Shown: positions 44,034 through 52,728 of the stretch, piece by piece
Layout: every line of letters begins with the position of its first letter
How positions within the stretch are numbered: position 1 is the stretch's first letter
Assembly (NCBI RefSeq): GCF_029626225.1
Contig: NZ_JARUBP010000001.1
Span: forward strand, 124,001 to 188,000
Reading direction: 5' to 3'
DNA: 64,000 nt
Origin: Asanoa sp. WMMD1127
GTDB lineage: Bacteria > Actinomycetota > Actinomycetes > Mycobacteriales > Micromonosporaceae
Notes under the pieces: model-generated
The model's input: the letters and a program-made list of their open reading frames with translations, nothing else
What the model was told of the DNA's origin: nothing
Databases searched by the model: none
Program-made: the position numbers and the translations under genes

Positions 44034-45173
44034 ATGAACGAACGGTTAGTCGATGTCGAACGCGCGCTTTCGCAGGCGGAGGCCGACGCGCTCACGGAGC
44101 GTCTCGGTGACGAGCTCGCGAAGCAGTACGGGGTCTCGGACGTGGAGCTCCTGCTGGTCGACTACCGGCTCTCCGCCCTGCTGCCGCTGGGGGGCGGGGA
44201 ACCCGTGACGCGTCCCGGGCATCCCGCCTGGCGCAGCTTCGATCACCAGTCGGAGGTTCTGGAGGGCGACGTCCTGTTCCTCCCGGTCACGATGCGCGGC
44301 GACCGGCTCGGGGTGCTGCGGCTCGCCCCGGTCCGCGGCGACGACGACGAGATGCGCGGAGAGCTGGCACACATCGCCGACTCCCTCGGGCACGAGATCG
44401 CCGCCGTGCGCGGGAGCACCGACCGCTACCTGGTGGCCGCCCGCAGCCGCCGGCTGACCCTGGCCGCCGAGATGCAGTGGGAGCTGCTGCCCGGCCGCAG
44501 CCGGCACCGTTCGTCGTTCGCGCTCGGTGGCCAGTTGGAGCCGGCGTACGCCGTGCGGGGTGACAGCTTCGACTGGGCCGACGACGGCCACCGCCTGTGG
44601 ATGTCGGCCGTCAACGGGTCCGGCGAGGGCATCGCCGCCGCAACCCTGACCAGCCTGGCCACCTTCGCCCTGCGCAACGCCCGGCGCGCCGGCCTGGCCC
44701 TGGCCGACCAGGTCGCGCTGGCTGACCAGGCCGTCTACGCCCGCTACCGGGGCGAGGAGCACCTCGCCGCGCTGCTGCTGGAGGTCGACCTGGACTCGGG
44801 CGTCGTGACCGCGGTCGACGCCGGCTCGCCCCGGCTGCTGCTGCTCCGCGGCGATGAGGTGAGCGACGTCGAGCTGGAGGCCCAGCTGCCGATGGGCATG
44901 TTCGACGGCACGATCTATCGCCCGCAGACGTTCGAGCTCGAGGTCGGCGACCGCCTGTTCGTGGTCAGCGACGGCGTCTACGACTCGGAGAGCGAGACCG
45001 GCGGCCGCTACGGCGAGACGGCGCTGACCAGGTTCGTCCGGCGCAGCCGGCACCAGGCGCCGCTGGACGCCGTGCGCGGGCTCCTCGGTGACGTGCGCGC
45101 GCACGTTTCGACCGACCTCGTCGACGACGCGGTCGCGGTCTGTCTCGACTGGACGGGCCCCAAGACTCAGTAG
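44034..45173 (+). CDS. SpoIIE/PP2C-type phosphatase, partly degenerate
   Basis: A 379-residue protein. An N-terminal GAF-like region (about 30-125) precedes a SpoIIE/PP2C domain (about 140-375). Metal-site motifs are RGDSFDW, FVVSDGVYD and DLVDDAVAV. In the motif normally reading V-D-x-x-GHG, the sequence is VNGSGEG, so the metal-binding Asp is Asn194 and the GHG is GEG. The protein may be weakly active or serve as a binding partner of anti-anti-sigma proteins. ATG with GAGGGG upstream. Its 3' end overlaps the convergent sugar transferase gene by 7 bp. Confidence 0.82.
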   Translation: MNERLVDVERALSQAEADALTERLGDELAKQYGVSDVELLLVDYRLSALLPLGGGEPVTRPGHPAWRSFDHQSEVLEGDVLFLPVTMRGDRLGVLRLAPVRGDDDEMRGELAHIADSLGHEIAAVRGSTDRYLVAARSRRLTLAAEMQWELLPGRSRHRSSFALGGQLEPAYAVRGDSFDWADDGHRLWMSAVNGSGEGIAAATLTSLATFALRNARRAGLALADQVALADQAVYARYRGEEHLAALLLEVDLDSGVVTAVDAGSPRLLLLRGDEVSDVELEAQLPMGMFDGTIYRPQTFELEVGDRLFVVSDGVYDSESETGGRYGETALTRFVRRSRHQAPLDAVRGLLGDVRAHVSTDLVDDAVAVCLDWTGPKTQ

Positions 45174-46672
45174 GCGCCGCGGCTGGCGATCACCGCACCC
45201 AGGGTCTTCCAGAGGATGGCCAGGTCGGCGGTGAGGCTCCAGTTCTCCACGTAGTAGAGGTCGAGCCGGATGCCGTCCTCCCAGCTCAGGTCGGACCGGC
45301 CGCTGACCTGCCAGAGGCCGGTGATGCCGGGCTTGACCAGCAGCCGGCGGGCGACGTCGCCGTCGTAGCGGGCCACCTCGCGGGGCAGCGGCGGGCGCGG
45401 ACCGACCAGGCTCATCTGGCCGAGCAGCACGTTGACCAGCTGCGGCAGCTCGTCGAGCGAGTAGCGGCGCAGGAAGCGGCCGACCCGGGTCACCCGCGGG
45501 TCGTCGCGCATCTTGAACATCAGGCCGTCGGTCTCGTTGCGCGCCTTGAGCTGTGCCAGCACCTCTTCGGCGTTGACCACCATGGTGCGGAACTTGAAGA
45601 CGCCGAACTCCTTGCCCGACATGCCGACCCGGATCTGGCGGAAGAACACCGGGCCGCGGCCGTCGAGCTTGATGGCGATCGCGATGGCGACCAGCAGCGG
45701 CAGCGCGAGGGTCAGGGCGACCAGCGCGAAGGCCCGGTCGAAGAAGCCCTTCACCAGCTTGCGGCCGCCTCGGAACTCGGGCGCCTCGACGTGGATCAGC
45801 GGCAGGCCGGCGACCGGGCGCGTGTGGATCCGCGGGCCGGCGACGTCGGTCAACGCCGGCGCGAGCACCATGTCGACGCCGGTGCCCTCCAGCTGCCAGC
45901 CGAGCCGGCGGAGCCGGATCGCGGTCAGCTCGCCGGACGTGGTGACCGCGACGGTGTCGACGCCGGTCGACTCGACCGCCTCGAGGACGGTGCGGAACGA
46001 GCCGACCACCGGCACGTCGCCGAGCCGCTGCGGCACCGGGGCGATCAGGGCGTCCGGGATGCACGCGCCGACCACGTGGTAGCCGGCGTAGGGCTCCCGC
46101 CGCAGCGTGGCGACGAGCTCGTTGATGTGCACGGCGTCGCCGACCACGAGCACCTGGCGCGACCAGGCGCCGTCGCGCTTGCGGGCGTGGTGCAGCCACT
46201 TGCGGGCGCCGTAGCGACCCACCACGAGGCCGACCAGGCCGAGCGCGAACGAGAGCACCAGGAACCAGCGGGCGACGCCGAGGTCGACCACGTAGCCGAC
46301 GATCGCGATGGCGCCGGCGAGCCGGATCGTCGCAGCCGCCACCCGGCGGTATTCGTCGACGCCGTAGCCCAGCAGCCGCGGGTCGTAGCTGCGCATCAGC
46401 TTGAGCGAGACCAGCCAGACCAGGCCCAGACCAACCATGATCAGGGCGTACGGCCGCGAGTCGCGTGGCGCGCCGCCCCCGAACTGCTCGGAGAGGCCGC
46501 CGAAGCGGACGAAGTAGCCGCCGAGCACCGCGAGCGTGATCATCGCGATGTCGACCAGGAAAACGGCGCGCACATAAGCGCGTTGTCGGGCCCGCACCAG
46601 CGCCGCGTTGACGGCGTGTCGCCCGGAATCCGGGCGCGTGGAAGCAGGGTTGACCAGCGTCGCCGACGTCAC
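45167..46672 (-). CDS. Polyprenyl glycosylphosphotransferase (exopolysaccharide initiation)
   Basis: A 501-residue protein of the WbaP/WcaJ type. Four N-terminal membrane helices precede a CoA-binding-like domain (about 155-290), a fifth hydrophobic segment (around FDRAFALVALTLALPLLVAI) and the C-terminal bacterial sugar transferase domain with GVFKFRTMVVNAEEV, RRYSLDELPQLVNVLLG, SLVGPRPPLPREV and GLWQVSGRSDL. It moves a sugar phosphate to undecaprenyl phosphate to start exopolysaccharide assembly. I favour the GTG at 46672, with GGGGAGG upstream, over the ATG at 46726. No further polysaccharide genes lie in the window. Confidence 0.9.
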   Translation of the reverse strand: MTSATLVNPASTRPDSGRHAVNAALVRARQRAYVRAVFLVDIAMITLAVLGGYFVRFGGLSEQFGGGAPRDSRPYALIMVGLGLVWLVSLKLMRSYDPRLLGYGVDEYRRVAAATIRLAGAIAIVGYVVDLGVARWFLVLSFALGLVGLVVGRYGARKWLHHARKRDGAWSRQVLVVGDAVHINELVATLRREPYAGYHVVGACIPDALIAPVPQRLGDVPVVGSFRTVLEAVESTGVDTVAVTTSGELTAIRLRRLGWQLEGTGVDMVLAPALTDVAGPRIHTRPVAGLPLIHVEAPEFRGGRKLVKGFFDRAFALVALTLALPLLVAIAIAIKLDGRGPVFFRQIRVGMSGKEFGVFKFRTMVVNAEEVLAQLKARNETDGLMFKMRDDPRVTRVGRFLRRYSLDELPQLVNVLLGQMSLVGPRPPLPREVARYDGDVARRLLVKPGITGLWQVSGRSDLSWEDGIRLDLYYVENWSLTADLAILWKTLGAVIASRGAY

Positions 46673-46781
46673 CAAGCCCTCCCCAGCTCGTGGGTGTCGA
46701 CGCACCGGAGAGCGGTGCCTGGACATCTTCGCCCATCACCCGTCCCCCGATGGAGCTGGGACGGAAAACCGTCACTTGCTT

Positions 46782-46816
46782 GACGGCGGTCGTTCGCCTG
46801 GCGAACGACCGCCGTC
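46782..46816 (-). terminator. Terminator of the VWA-protein gene
   Basis: A perfect 16-bp stem (46782-46797 with 46801-46816) and three-base loop (CTG), 11 bp after the stop. Confidence 0.95.
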
Positions 46817-46827
46817 GCGCGCGGACG

Positions 46828-48627
46828 TCAGCGGGGCGTGTTCGGCCGCCTGGAGATGGCCTGCAGGAAAATGTCGCCGATCTTCGCCGGGTCCTCGGCG
46901 ACGAAGACACCGCCGCCGGTGACCTTGGTGATCTGGTCGAGCGGACCGCGGTTCACCTCGTCGCCCAACCCGATGATGATCACCTGCACCGGCTTCTTGT
47001 CGTCCTTGATGTCCTTGAGCTGGTTGAGCAGCCCGGCGTGGTCGATGCCGCCGTCCGGGTCGTCGTTGCCGATGCCGTCGGTGAGGAGGACGATCGAGTT
47101 GACCCGGCCGTTCTGCCAACCGTTCTGCACGTTCTTGTAGGACGCCAGGATCGTGTCGTAGAGACCGGTGTCGCCGCCCTTCTTGGGCTTGATCGCCGCC
47201 AGTTGGCCGAGCAGGTCGGTCCGGCCGCTGGACACTGGCTGGATCGGGACCAGCTCCTTGTAGTCCTTGCCGCCACCCAGGTTGCTGGAGAACACCCAGA
47301 GCCCGACCGCCCAGTCGTCGCTGAACAGGCCGAGGCCGCGGGTCGCCGCCGCCTGGGTGAGCTGCATGCGGGTCTTGCCACCGGCGCTGGCCACCTTGCC
47401 GCCCATGGTGCCGGAGATGTCGATGACGGCGAGCAGCCGGCCGGGCAGCGTGACGGCGGTCCACGTCGCCAGCGTGCGGTCGACCACGGCCGGGTCGGAG
47501 GTGCCGGCGGCGGTGCCACCGGAGTCGCCCGACGGCTTCACCTGCGGGGTGCCGGCCGGGCTCGGCGCGCCGGCCGGGGCCTCGAAGCCGTCGCCCCAGG
47601 TGCCGTCGGGGCCGCGCAGGTGCTGTGCGCCGAGCCGGTTCTTGAAGTCGCCGTCCTCCAGCACGCGGAACAGGCCCTCGGCCGCCTTGGCCTTGATGGG
47701 GTCGGTGCCGGGCATCACGGCGTACGGGTAGTCGAGCGACGTCGGCGCCGGCTCGAGGTAGAGCGCGGCCAGCGGGATCGGCGGCTTGTTGGTGTTGAAG
47801 CCGATCACGTCCTCCTCGGACAGCGGCGCAGCCGAGAGGGCCTGCGCCACGCTCGCGGGGTCGATCGCGCTCGGGAACCGGGCCAGCAGGTCCTGGCGGA
47901 GGGCCGACTTGCCGACCGCGAGGGCCCGCAGCACCGCGGTCTGCGCCGACTGGGCCTTGTCGCCCAGCGTCGCGGCCTGCGCGCCGAGCGCCAGCAGGCC
48001 GGACAGGCCCGCGGCGTCGCGGGTCGGCTCGACGATGCCGGGCCGCAGCGAGGTGCCCTTGGTCAGCTCACCCAGCAGATCGGTCCACTCGACCTTCCGC
48101 TGCGGCCAGCCGATCTGCTGCGCGATCGGCTCGGGCATCGCGATGACGACCGGGCTGCGGGCGATCGACTTGCCGTTGCTCGGCGCGAAGCCGGAGGCGG
48201 CGCTCTGCAGGCGCATCAGCCAGGTGGACGAGTCGGGCACCCAGACGTCGGGCATCGTGGCGGTGCCGTTGGCGAGGCCGACGCCCGCGAGGGCGACACC
48301 GTGCTTGCCGGCGACCACCGCCGCCACGTCGACGGGCTCCTGCGCCACCACGTTGACCGCGACGCAGACGCCGTCGGCCGAGGCGCCGCCGTCGACCCAC
48401 GACTGCGCCGCTTTCTGGATGGCGGGCGCTATCTCGCTCGCGGCGGCGACGTTCAACTTCGCCTCGCCTGAACAACCGGGCTGGGATACCTGTCGGTAAC
48501 CGAAGTAGACGCCAACGGAGACGAGGACAAGCGCCATCGCGGCGGCGATGACGCCAGCCCCGCGAAGCTTCATTCGCATGCGATGCCGGCCAGACACCCG
48601 ACCATCTTGCGTAGCCGACCGGCGCAT
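46828..48627 (-). CDS. Extracellular-binding-protein and VWA fusion, membrane-anchored
   Basis: A 599-residue protein. One N-terminal membrane anchor (about 24-42) leads to an extracytoplasmic type-2 binding-protein-like domain (about 55-350), a Ser/Gly/Pro linker (about 355-385) and a von Willebrand A domain (about 395-590). The MIDAS motif reads VIDISGTMGG, with later GGDTGLYDT and VLLTDG. The combination is recurrent in actinobacteria ('substrate-binding and VWA domain-containing protein'), but the function is unknown; adhesion or surface-complex assembly has been supposed. Start at 48627 (ATG) or a nearby downstream GTG. Sits next to the exopolysaccharide initiation gene. Confidence 0.88.
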   Translation of the reverse strand: MRRSATQDGRVSGRHRMRMKLRGAGVIAAAMALVLVSVGVYFGYRQVSQPGCSGEAKLNVAAASEIAPAIQKAAQSWVDGGASADGVCVAVNVVAQEPVDVAAVVAGKHGVALAGVGLANGTATMPDVWVPDSSTWLMRLQSAASGFAPSNGKSIARSPVVIAMPEPIAQQIGWPQRKVEWTDLLGELTKGTSLRPGIVEPTRDAAGLSGLLALGAQAATLGDKAQSAQTAVLRALAVGKSALRQDLLARFPSAIDPASVAQALSAAPLSEEDVIGFNTNKPPIPLAALYLEPAPTSLDYPYAVMPGTDPIKAKAAEGLFRVLEDGDFKNRLGAQHLRGPDGTWGDGFEAPAGAPSPAGTPQVKPSGDSGGTAAGTSDPAVVDRTLATWTAVTLPGRLLAVIDISGTMGGKVASAGGKTRMQLTQAAATRGLGLFSDDWAVGLWVFSSNLGGGKDYKELVPIQPVSSGRTDLLGQLAAIKPKKGGDTGLYDTILASYKNVQNGWQNGRVNSIVLLTDGIGNDDPDGGIDHAGLLNQLKDIKDDKKPVQVIIIGLGDEVNRGPLDQITKVTGGGVFVAEDPAKIGDIFLQAISRRPNTPR

Positions 48628-48726
48628 CGCCAGGTACGTTCGGCCTAAAGTTACGGAGGAGAAACGAATCGATCGGTTTTCGTCACTTCCCGTGATTGCG
48701 TTACTGCGGCGGGTCCACGAAATCGC

Positions 48727-49800
48727 TTAGCTGACAACCTTTTCCGCGGATCCCGAAATGACGGTCTCGCGGGGCGTTAACACACAAGTCGGACTCCCCA
48801 TCGCCATCGGTTCGCCTGCCTTCGTGGGGACTCCGGTCCGCGGGTCGAGCGCGAACACCGCGACCGAGTCGCCGAGCTGGTTCGCGACATAGAGGTGGTC
48901 GCCGATCAGCGCCAGGTGCCGGGGCCACCGCCCGCCGCAGTCGATCTCGCTGACCAGCCGCGGGGCGGCACCGTCCAACGCGAACACCGTCACGGTGTCG
49001 ACGCCCCGGGTGGCGACGTAGAGATAACGGCCGTCAGCCCGACAGGCGATCTCGGACGGGAACTTCTCACCGGGCCGGGTGCTCGCCTCGAGCCGGTTGC
49101 GCTCACGCCAGTCCGTACCGTCGAGGTCGAAGCTCGTGACCATCGCGTCGAGCTCGCTCGCGAGATAGGCGCGGCGGCCGTCCGGATGCCGGGCGATGTG
49201 CCGCGGTCCGGTGCCCGGCGTGAGCCGGACCGGGTCGCCCGCCGGCACCAGCCGCTCGCCGTCGACGCGATAGGGATAGAGGCCGTCGGTGCCCAGGTCG
49301 ACCGCGATCAGCGGGCCGCCGGCCGGGTCGATCGAGATCATGTGCAGGTGCGGGCCGGCCTGCCGGTCGCGGTCCGGGCCGTGCCCATCGTGGACGACGA
49401 GGTCGGTGCGCTCACCCACGATGCCGGTCACGGGGTCGAGCGGGTGCAGCGAGATCGACCCGCTGGCGTAGTTGGCGGCCAGCAGGTGCCATCCGTCGGC
49501 CGTGACCGCCACGTGGCACGGCTCCGCGCCGCCGGTGGCGGCGCGCCCGTGCGGCCGCAGCGGCGCGCCGGCGCCGTCCACCGCCCAGCCGCTCACCTCA
49601 CCCTCGGCCAGCTCGTTGGCCGCGTAGATCACGGGCAGCGTGGGGTGCCAGGCCAGGAAGGACGGCGAGGGGGTGGCCGCGACGACGCCGATGGGGTCGA
49701 GCCGCCCCGACCCCGGGTCGCGGGTGGCGGCGACGATCCCGTGCCCCGCACCGCCAGATTCCTTCGTGTAGCAGCCGAGGTAGACGATCTCGTCGGTCAC
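48727..49800 (-). CDS. Lactonase-family beta-propeller protein
   Basis: A 357-residue seven-bladed beta-propeller of the bacterial lactonase family (6-phosphogluconolactonase/Pgl type). Motifs are YLGCYTKESGGAGHGI at the start, SFLAWHPTLPVIYAANE, AEPCHVAVTADGWHLLAANY and GTGPRHIARHPDGRRAYLAS. Members often hydrolyse sugar lactones; others have unrelated roles. GTG start at 49800 preferred to TTG at 49812. Divergent from the lactate regulator gene, so shared control is possible. Confidence 0.85.
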   Translation of the reverse strand: MTDEIVYLGCYTKESGGAGHGIVAATRDPGSGRLDPIGVVAATPSPSFLAWHPTLPVIYAANELAEGEVSGWAVDGAGAPLRPHGRAATGGAEPCHVAVTADGWHLLAANYASGSISLHPLDPVTGIVGERTDLVVHDGHGPDRDRQAGPHLHMISIDPAGGPLIAVDLGTDGLYPYRVDGERLVPAGDPVRLTPGTGPRHIARHPDGRRAYLASELDAMVTSFDLDGTDWRERNRLEASTRPGEKFPSEIACRADGRYLYVATRGVDTVTVFALDGAAPRLVSEIDCGGRWPRHLALIGDHLYVANQLGDSVAVFALDPRTGVPTKAGEPMAMGSPTCVLTPRETVISGSAEKVVS

Positions 49801-49846
49801 GCGTCGATCCAATCACCAGGACCGGCGGGCTGCGGGCCCCCGGGAA

Positions 49847-49858
49847 ATCCTATAGGAT
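49847..49858. promoter_or_regulatory. ATCCTATAGGAT palindrome, candidate LldR-type operator
   Basis: A 12-bp perfect palindrome 8 bp upstream of the GntR/FCD start and within 50 bp of the divergent lactonase gene. FCD-type GntR repressors recognise such A/T-rich palindromes (ATxxTATAxxAT-like). Probably autoregulatory and possibly controlling both directions. Confidence 0.7.
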
Positions 49859-49866
49859 CTTTGATC

Positions 49867-50511
49867 GTGCAGCCGGCGCGACGGATCACCCTCACCGACG
49901 ACGTATACGCCGCCGTCCAGACCCTGATCATGGATCACGAGGTGGAGCCCGGTGCCCGCATCAACATCGACGCGCTGGCCCGCCGGCTCGCGGTCTCCCC
50001 GACGCCCGTACGCGAGGCCCTGGCCCGGCTCGAGTCCGACGGTCTGGTCAGCAAGCGACCGTTGGTCGGTTACACCGCCACACCGCTGCTGACCCGCGCC
50101 GAGTTCGAGGACCTGGTCGAGATGCGGCTGATCCTGGAGCCGACCGCCGCCGCGAAGGCCGCCGGCGCCGGGCTCGACGAGGCCGAGGTGGCCGCGCTGC
50201 GGGCCAAGGCCGACCTGCCCGCGGGTCCCGGCGAGATCGCCGCCTTCACCGCCCAGGACGCCCGCTTCCACCACAGCCTGGCCGCGCTGTCCGGCAACCG
50301 GATGCTGCACGACGCGGTGGTCCGGCTCCGGGCCCACCTGCACCTGTTCCGGCTGCACTTCCCAACCGCGCACTACGGCGTCAGCGCGAGCGAGCACCAC
50401 CGGGTCGTCGACGCGGTCTGCGCCGGCGACCCCGACGCGGCCGCCGCCGCGATGCGCGCCCACCTCACGGCGGCCCGCGACCGCCACCTGCCCTTCTTCG
50501 AGAGCCGATGA
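49867..50511 (+). CDS. GntR/FCD family regulator (LldR-like)
   Basis: A 214-residue regulator. The N-terminal winged helix has ALARRLAVSPTPVREALARL. The C-terminal FCD domain (about 80-205) carries the metal-binding signature residues Asp (QDARFHHSL), His and the later EHHRVV. It heads the lutABC cluster (the next start overlaps its stop, ATGA), so it likely represses lactate use in the absence of lactate. GTG start. Confidence 0.92.
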   Translation: MQPARRITLTDDVYAAVQTLIMDHEVEPGARINIDALARRLAVSPTPVREALARLESDGLVSKRPLVGYTATPLLTRAEFEDLVEMRLILEPTAAAKAAGAGLDEAEVAALRAKADLPAGPGEIAAFTAQDARFHHSLAALSGNRMLHDAVVRLRAHLHLFRLHFPTAHYGVSASEHHRVVDAVCAGDPDAAAAAMRAHLTAARDRHLPFFESR

Positions 50512-51218
50512 GCATGCGGATCGCCCTCTTCGTCACGTGCGTCAACGACCTGATGTTCCCGGACACCGGCAAGGCGGTGGTGACCGTGCTCGAGCGGCTC
50601 GGTCACCGGGTCGAGTTCCCGCTCGACCAGACCTGCTGCGGGCAGATGCACGCCAACAGCGGCTACCGCGCCGAGGCGCTCCCGCTCGTGGCCAACTTCG
50701 TCAAGACCTTCGCGCCGTACGACGCGATCGTGGCGCCGTCGGCCTCCTGCGTGGCGATGGTCCGGGAGAGCTATCCGCGGCTGGCGCCGTCGCCGGAGCT
50801 GACCGCCGTGGCCGAACGCACCTACGAGCTGTCGGAGTTTCTCGTCGACCGGCTGGAGGTGACCGACGTGGGCGCCCGCTTCCCGCACACGGTGACCTAT
50901 CACCCGACCTGCCACGGCCTGCGCATGCTGCGGCTCGGAGACCGGCCGCGGCGGCTGCTCGCGGCGGTGGACGGGTTGACGCTGACGCCGCTGGAGGGCG
51001 CCGAGGAGTGCTGCGGGTTCGGCGGCACGTTCGCGCTCAAGAACGCGGGCGTCTCGGGGGCGATGCTGGCCGACAAGTGCGCGGCGGTCGCCTCCACCGG
51101 CGCCGAATATCTCGCGGCCGCCGACAACTCCTGCCTGACCCACATCGGCGGCGGCCTGTCCCGCTCGGGCGCGGCGGCGACGCCCATCCACTACGCACAG
51201 ATCCTGGCGGCGCAATGA
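50508..51218 (+). CDS. lutA: Lactate utilisation protein LutA
   Basis: A 236-residue protein with two CCG-type cysteine motifs: TCCGQMHANSGY near residue 45 and EECCGFGGTF near 168, each with a preceding single Cys (FVTCVND and TCHGLRML). This is the arrangement of LutA/GlpC-type electron-transfer subunits. With LutB and LutC it oxidises L-lactate to pyruvate. ATG overlaps the regulator stop. Confidence 0.95.
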   Translation: MSMRIALFVTCVNDLMFPDTGKAVVTVLERLGHRVEFPLDQTCCGQMHANSGYRAEALPLVANFVKTFAPYDAIVAPSASCVAMVRESYPRLAPSPELTAVAERTYELSEFLVDRLEVTDVGARFPHTVTYHPTCHGLRMLRLGDRPRRLLAAVDGLTLTPLEGAEECCGFGGTFALKNAGVSGAMLADKCAAVASTGAEYLAAADNSCLTHIGGGLSRSGAAATPIHYAQILAAQ

Positions 51219-51295
51219 GGGAGCGGAGCGAGCGAATCAGTCAGCTCAGTGAGCAGCGGTCATACCGCGCCTCGCGAAGCGAGGCTCGCGTATGA
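51215..51295 (+). repeat. Intercistronic repeat forming a 26-codon bridging mini-ORF
   Basis: An ATG overlapping the lutA stop (ATGA) opens a 26-codon frame, MRERSE and then SQLSEQ, ending in a TGA that overlaps the lutB ATG. It contains a small hairpin (GCCTCGC-GAA-GCGAGGC, 51269-51285). The 5' half resembles the element in the agl operon (25541-25618) in DNA and peptide. It looks like a dispersed repeat that preserves ribosome coupling. Confidence 0.65.
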
Positions 51296-52728
51296 CTGGC
51301 ACGGGAAACATCGTCACGCCGTTGCCGTTCCCGACGGCGGCGAAGCGGGAGCTGGGTGACGACCAGCTGCGGCGGAACCTGCGCAAGGCCACCCACACGA
51401 TCCGCGACAAGCGGCTGCGGGTCGTCGGCGAGGTGGCCGACTGGGAAGAGCTGCGGCTGGCCGGCGCGGGCATCAAGGACGACGTGCTGTCCCGGCTGCC
51501 GGAGCTGCTCGAGCAGTTCGAGGCGGCGGCCACGGCGGCCGGCGCGACCGTGCACTGGGCCCGCGACGCGCAGGAGGCCTGCGCGGTGGTGGCTGACCTC
51601 GTCAAGGCCACCGGCGCCGCCGAGGTGGTCAAGGTCAAGTCGATGGCCACGCAGGAGATCGGGCTCAACGAGGCGCTGGCCGCGGTCGGCGTCGACGCGG
51701 TGGAGACCGACCTGGCCGAGCTGATCGTCCAGCTGGCCGACGACACCCCGTCGCACATCCTGGTGCCGGCGATCCACTACAACCGCACGCAGATCCGCGA
51801 CATCTTCGCCTCGCGCATGCCCGGGGTCGACGTCGACGCGCTGACCGACGACCCACCGGCCCTCGCCGAGGCGGCCCGGCGGCACCTGCGGTCCCGGTTC
51901 CTCTCGACCAAGGTCGGCATCTCCGGCGCCAACTTCGCGATCGCCGCGACCGGCACACTGGCCGTCGTCGAGTCGGAGGGCAACGGGCGGATGTGCCTGA
52001 CGCTGCCCGAGACACTGATCTCGGTGGTCGGCATCGAGAAGCTGCTGCCGACGTTCGCCGACCTCGAGGTGTTCCTCCAGCTGCTGCCGCGGTCGTCGAC
52101 CGGCGAGCGGATGAACCCGTACACCTCGCTCTGGACGGGTGTGACGCCCGGCGACGGCCCGCAGACGGTGCACATCGTGCTGGTCGACAACGGCCGCACC
52201 GACACGCTGGCGGACCCGGTCGGCCGTCAGGCGCTGCGGTGCATCCGGTGCTCGGCGTGCCTCAACGTGTGCCCGGTCTACGAGCGCGTCGGTGGGCACG
52301 CCTACGGGTCGGTCTATCCGGGCCCGATCGGCGCCATCCTGTCGCCGCAGATGAGTGGCGAGGGCGCCAACCGCACCCTGCCGTACGCGTCGACGCTCTG
52401 CGGCGCCTGTTTCGACGCGTGCCCGGTGCGGATCGACATCCCCCAGGTGCTGGTCCACCTGCGACAGTCCGGGGTGGACGCCGCGCGCGGCCGGCCGTCG
52501 CCGGAACGCACGGCGATGCGCACGATGGCGTTCGTCATGCGCGACCGCCGCCGCTACGCCGCCGCGCTGCGGGCCGCCCGCCGCGGCGCCGCCCCGCTGC
52601 GGGTCGGCGGCCGGCGCGCGCTCCGCCGGCTCCCGTGGCCGCTGTCGGCCTGGACCTCGGTGCGCGACGCGCCCCTGCCCCCCAAGCAGACCTTCCGCGA
52701 ATGGTGGACCCGTGAGCACTCCTCTTGA
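51292..52728 (+). CDS. lutB: Lactate utilisation iron-sulfur protein LutB
   Basis: A 478-residue protein. The N-terminal LUD domain (about 65-300) is followed by two 4Fe-4S motifs: CIRCSACLNVCPV and CGACFDACPV. The C-terminal end carries the family tail with FREWW. It shuttles electrons in L-lactate oxidation. The end overlaps lutC by 17 bp. The first codons after the repeat (MTGTGNIVTPL) are normal for the family. Confidence 0.96.
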   Translation: MTGTGNIVTPLPFPTAAKRELGDDQLRRNLRKATHTIRDKRLRVVGEVADWEELRLAGAGIKDDVLSRLPELLEQFEAAATAAGATVHWARDAQEACAVVADLVKATGAAEVVKVKSMATQEIGLNEALAAVGVDAVETDLAELIVQLADDTPSHILVPAIHYNRTQIRDIFASRMPGVDVDALTDDPPALAEAARRHLRSRFLSTKVGISGANFAIAATGTLAVVESEGNGRMCLTLPETLISVVGIEKLLPTFADLEVFLQLLPRSSTGERMNPYTSLWTGVTPGDGPQTVHIVLVDNGRTDTLADPVGRQALRCIRCSACLNVCPVYERVGGHAYGSVYPGPIGAILSPQMSGEGANRTLPYASTLCGACFDACPVRIDIPQVLVHLRQSGVDAARGRPSPERTAMRTMAFVMRDRRRYAAALRAARRGAAPLRVGGRRALRRLPWPLSAWTSVRDAPLPPKQTFREWWTREHSS

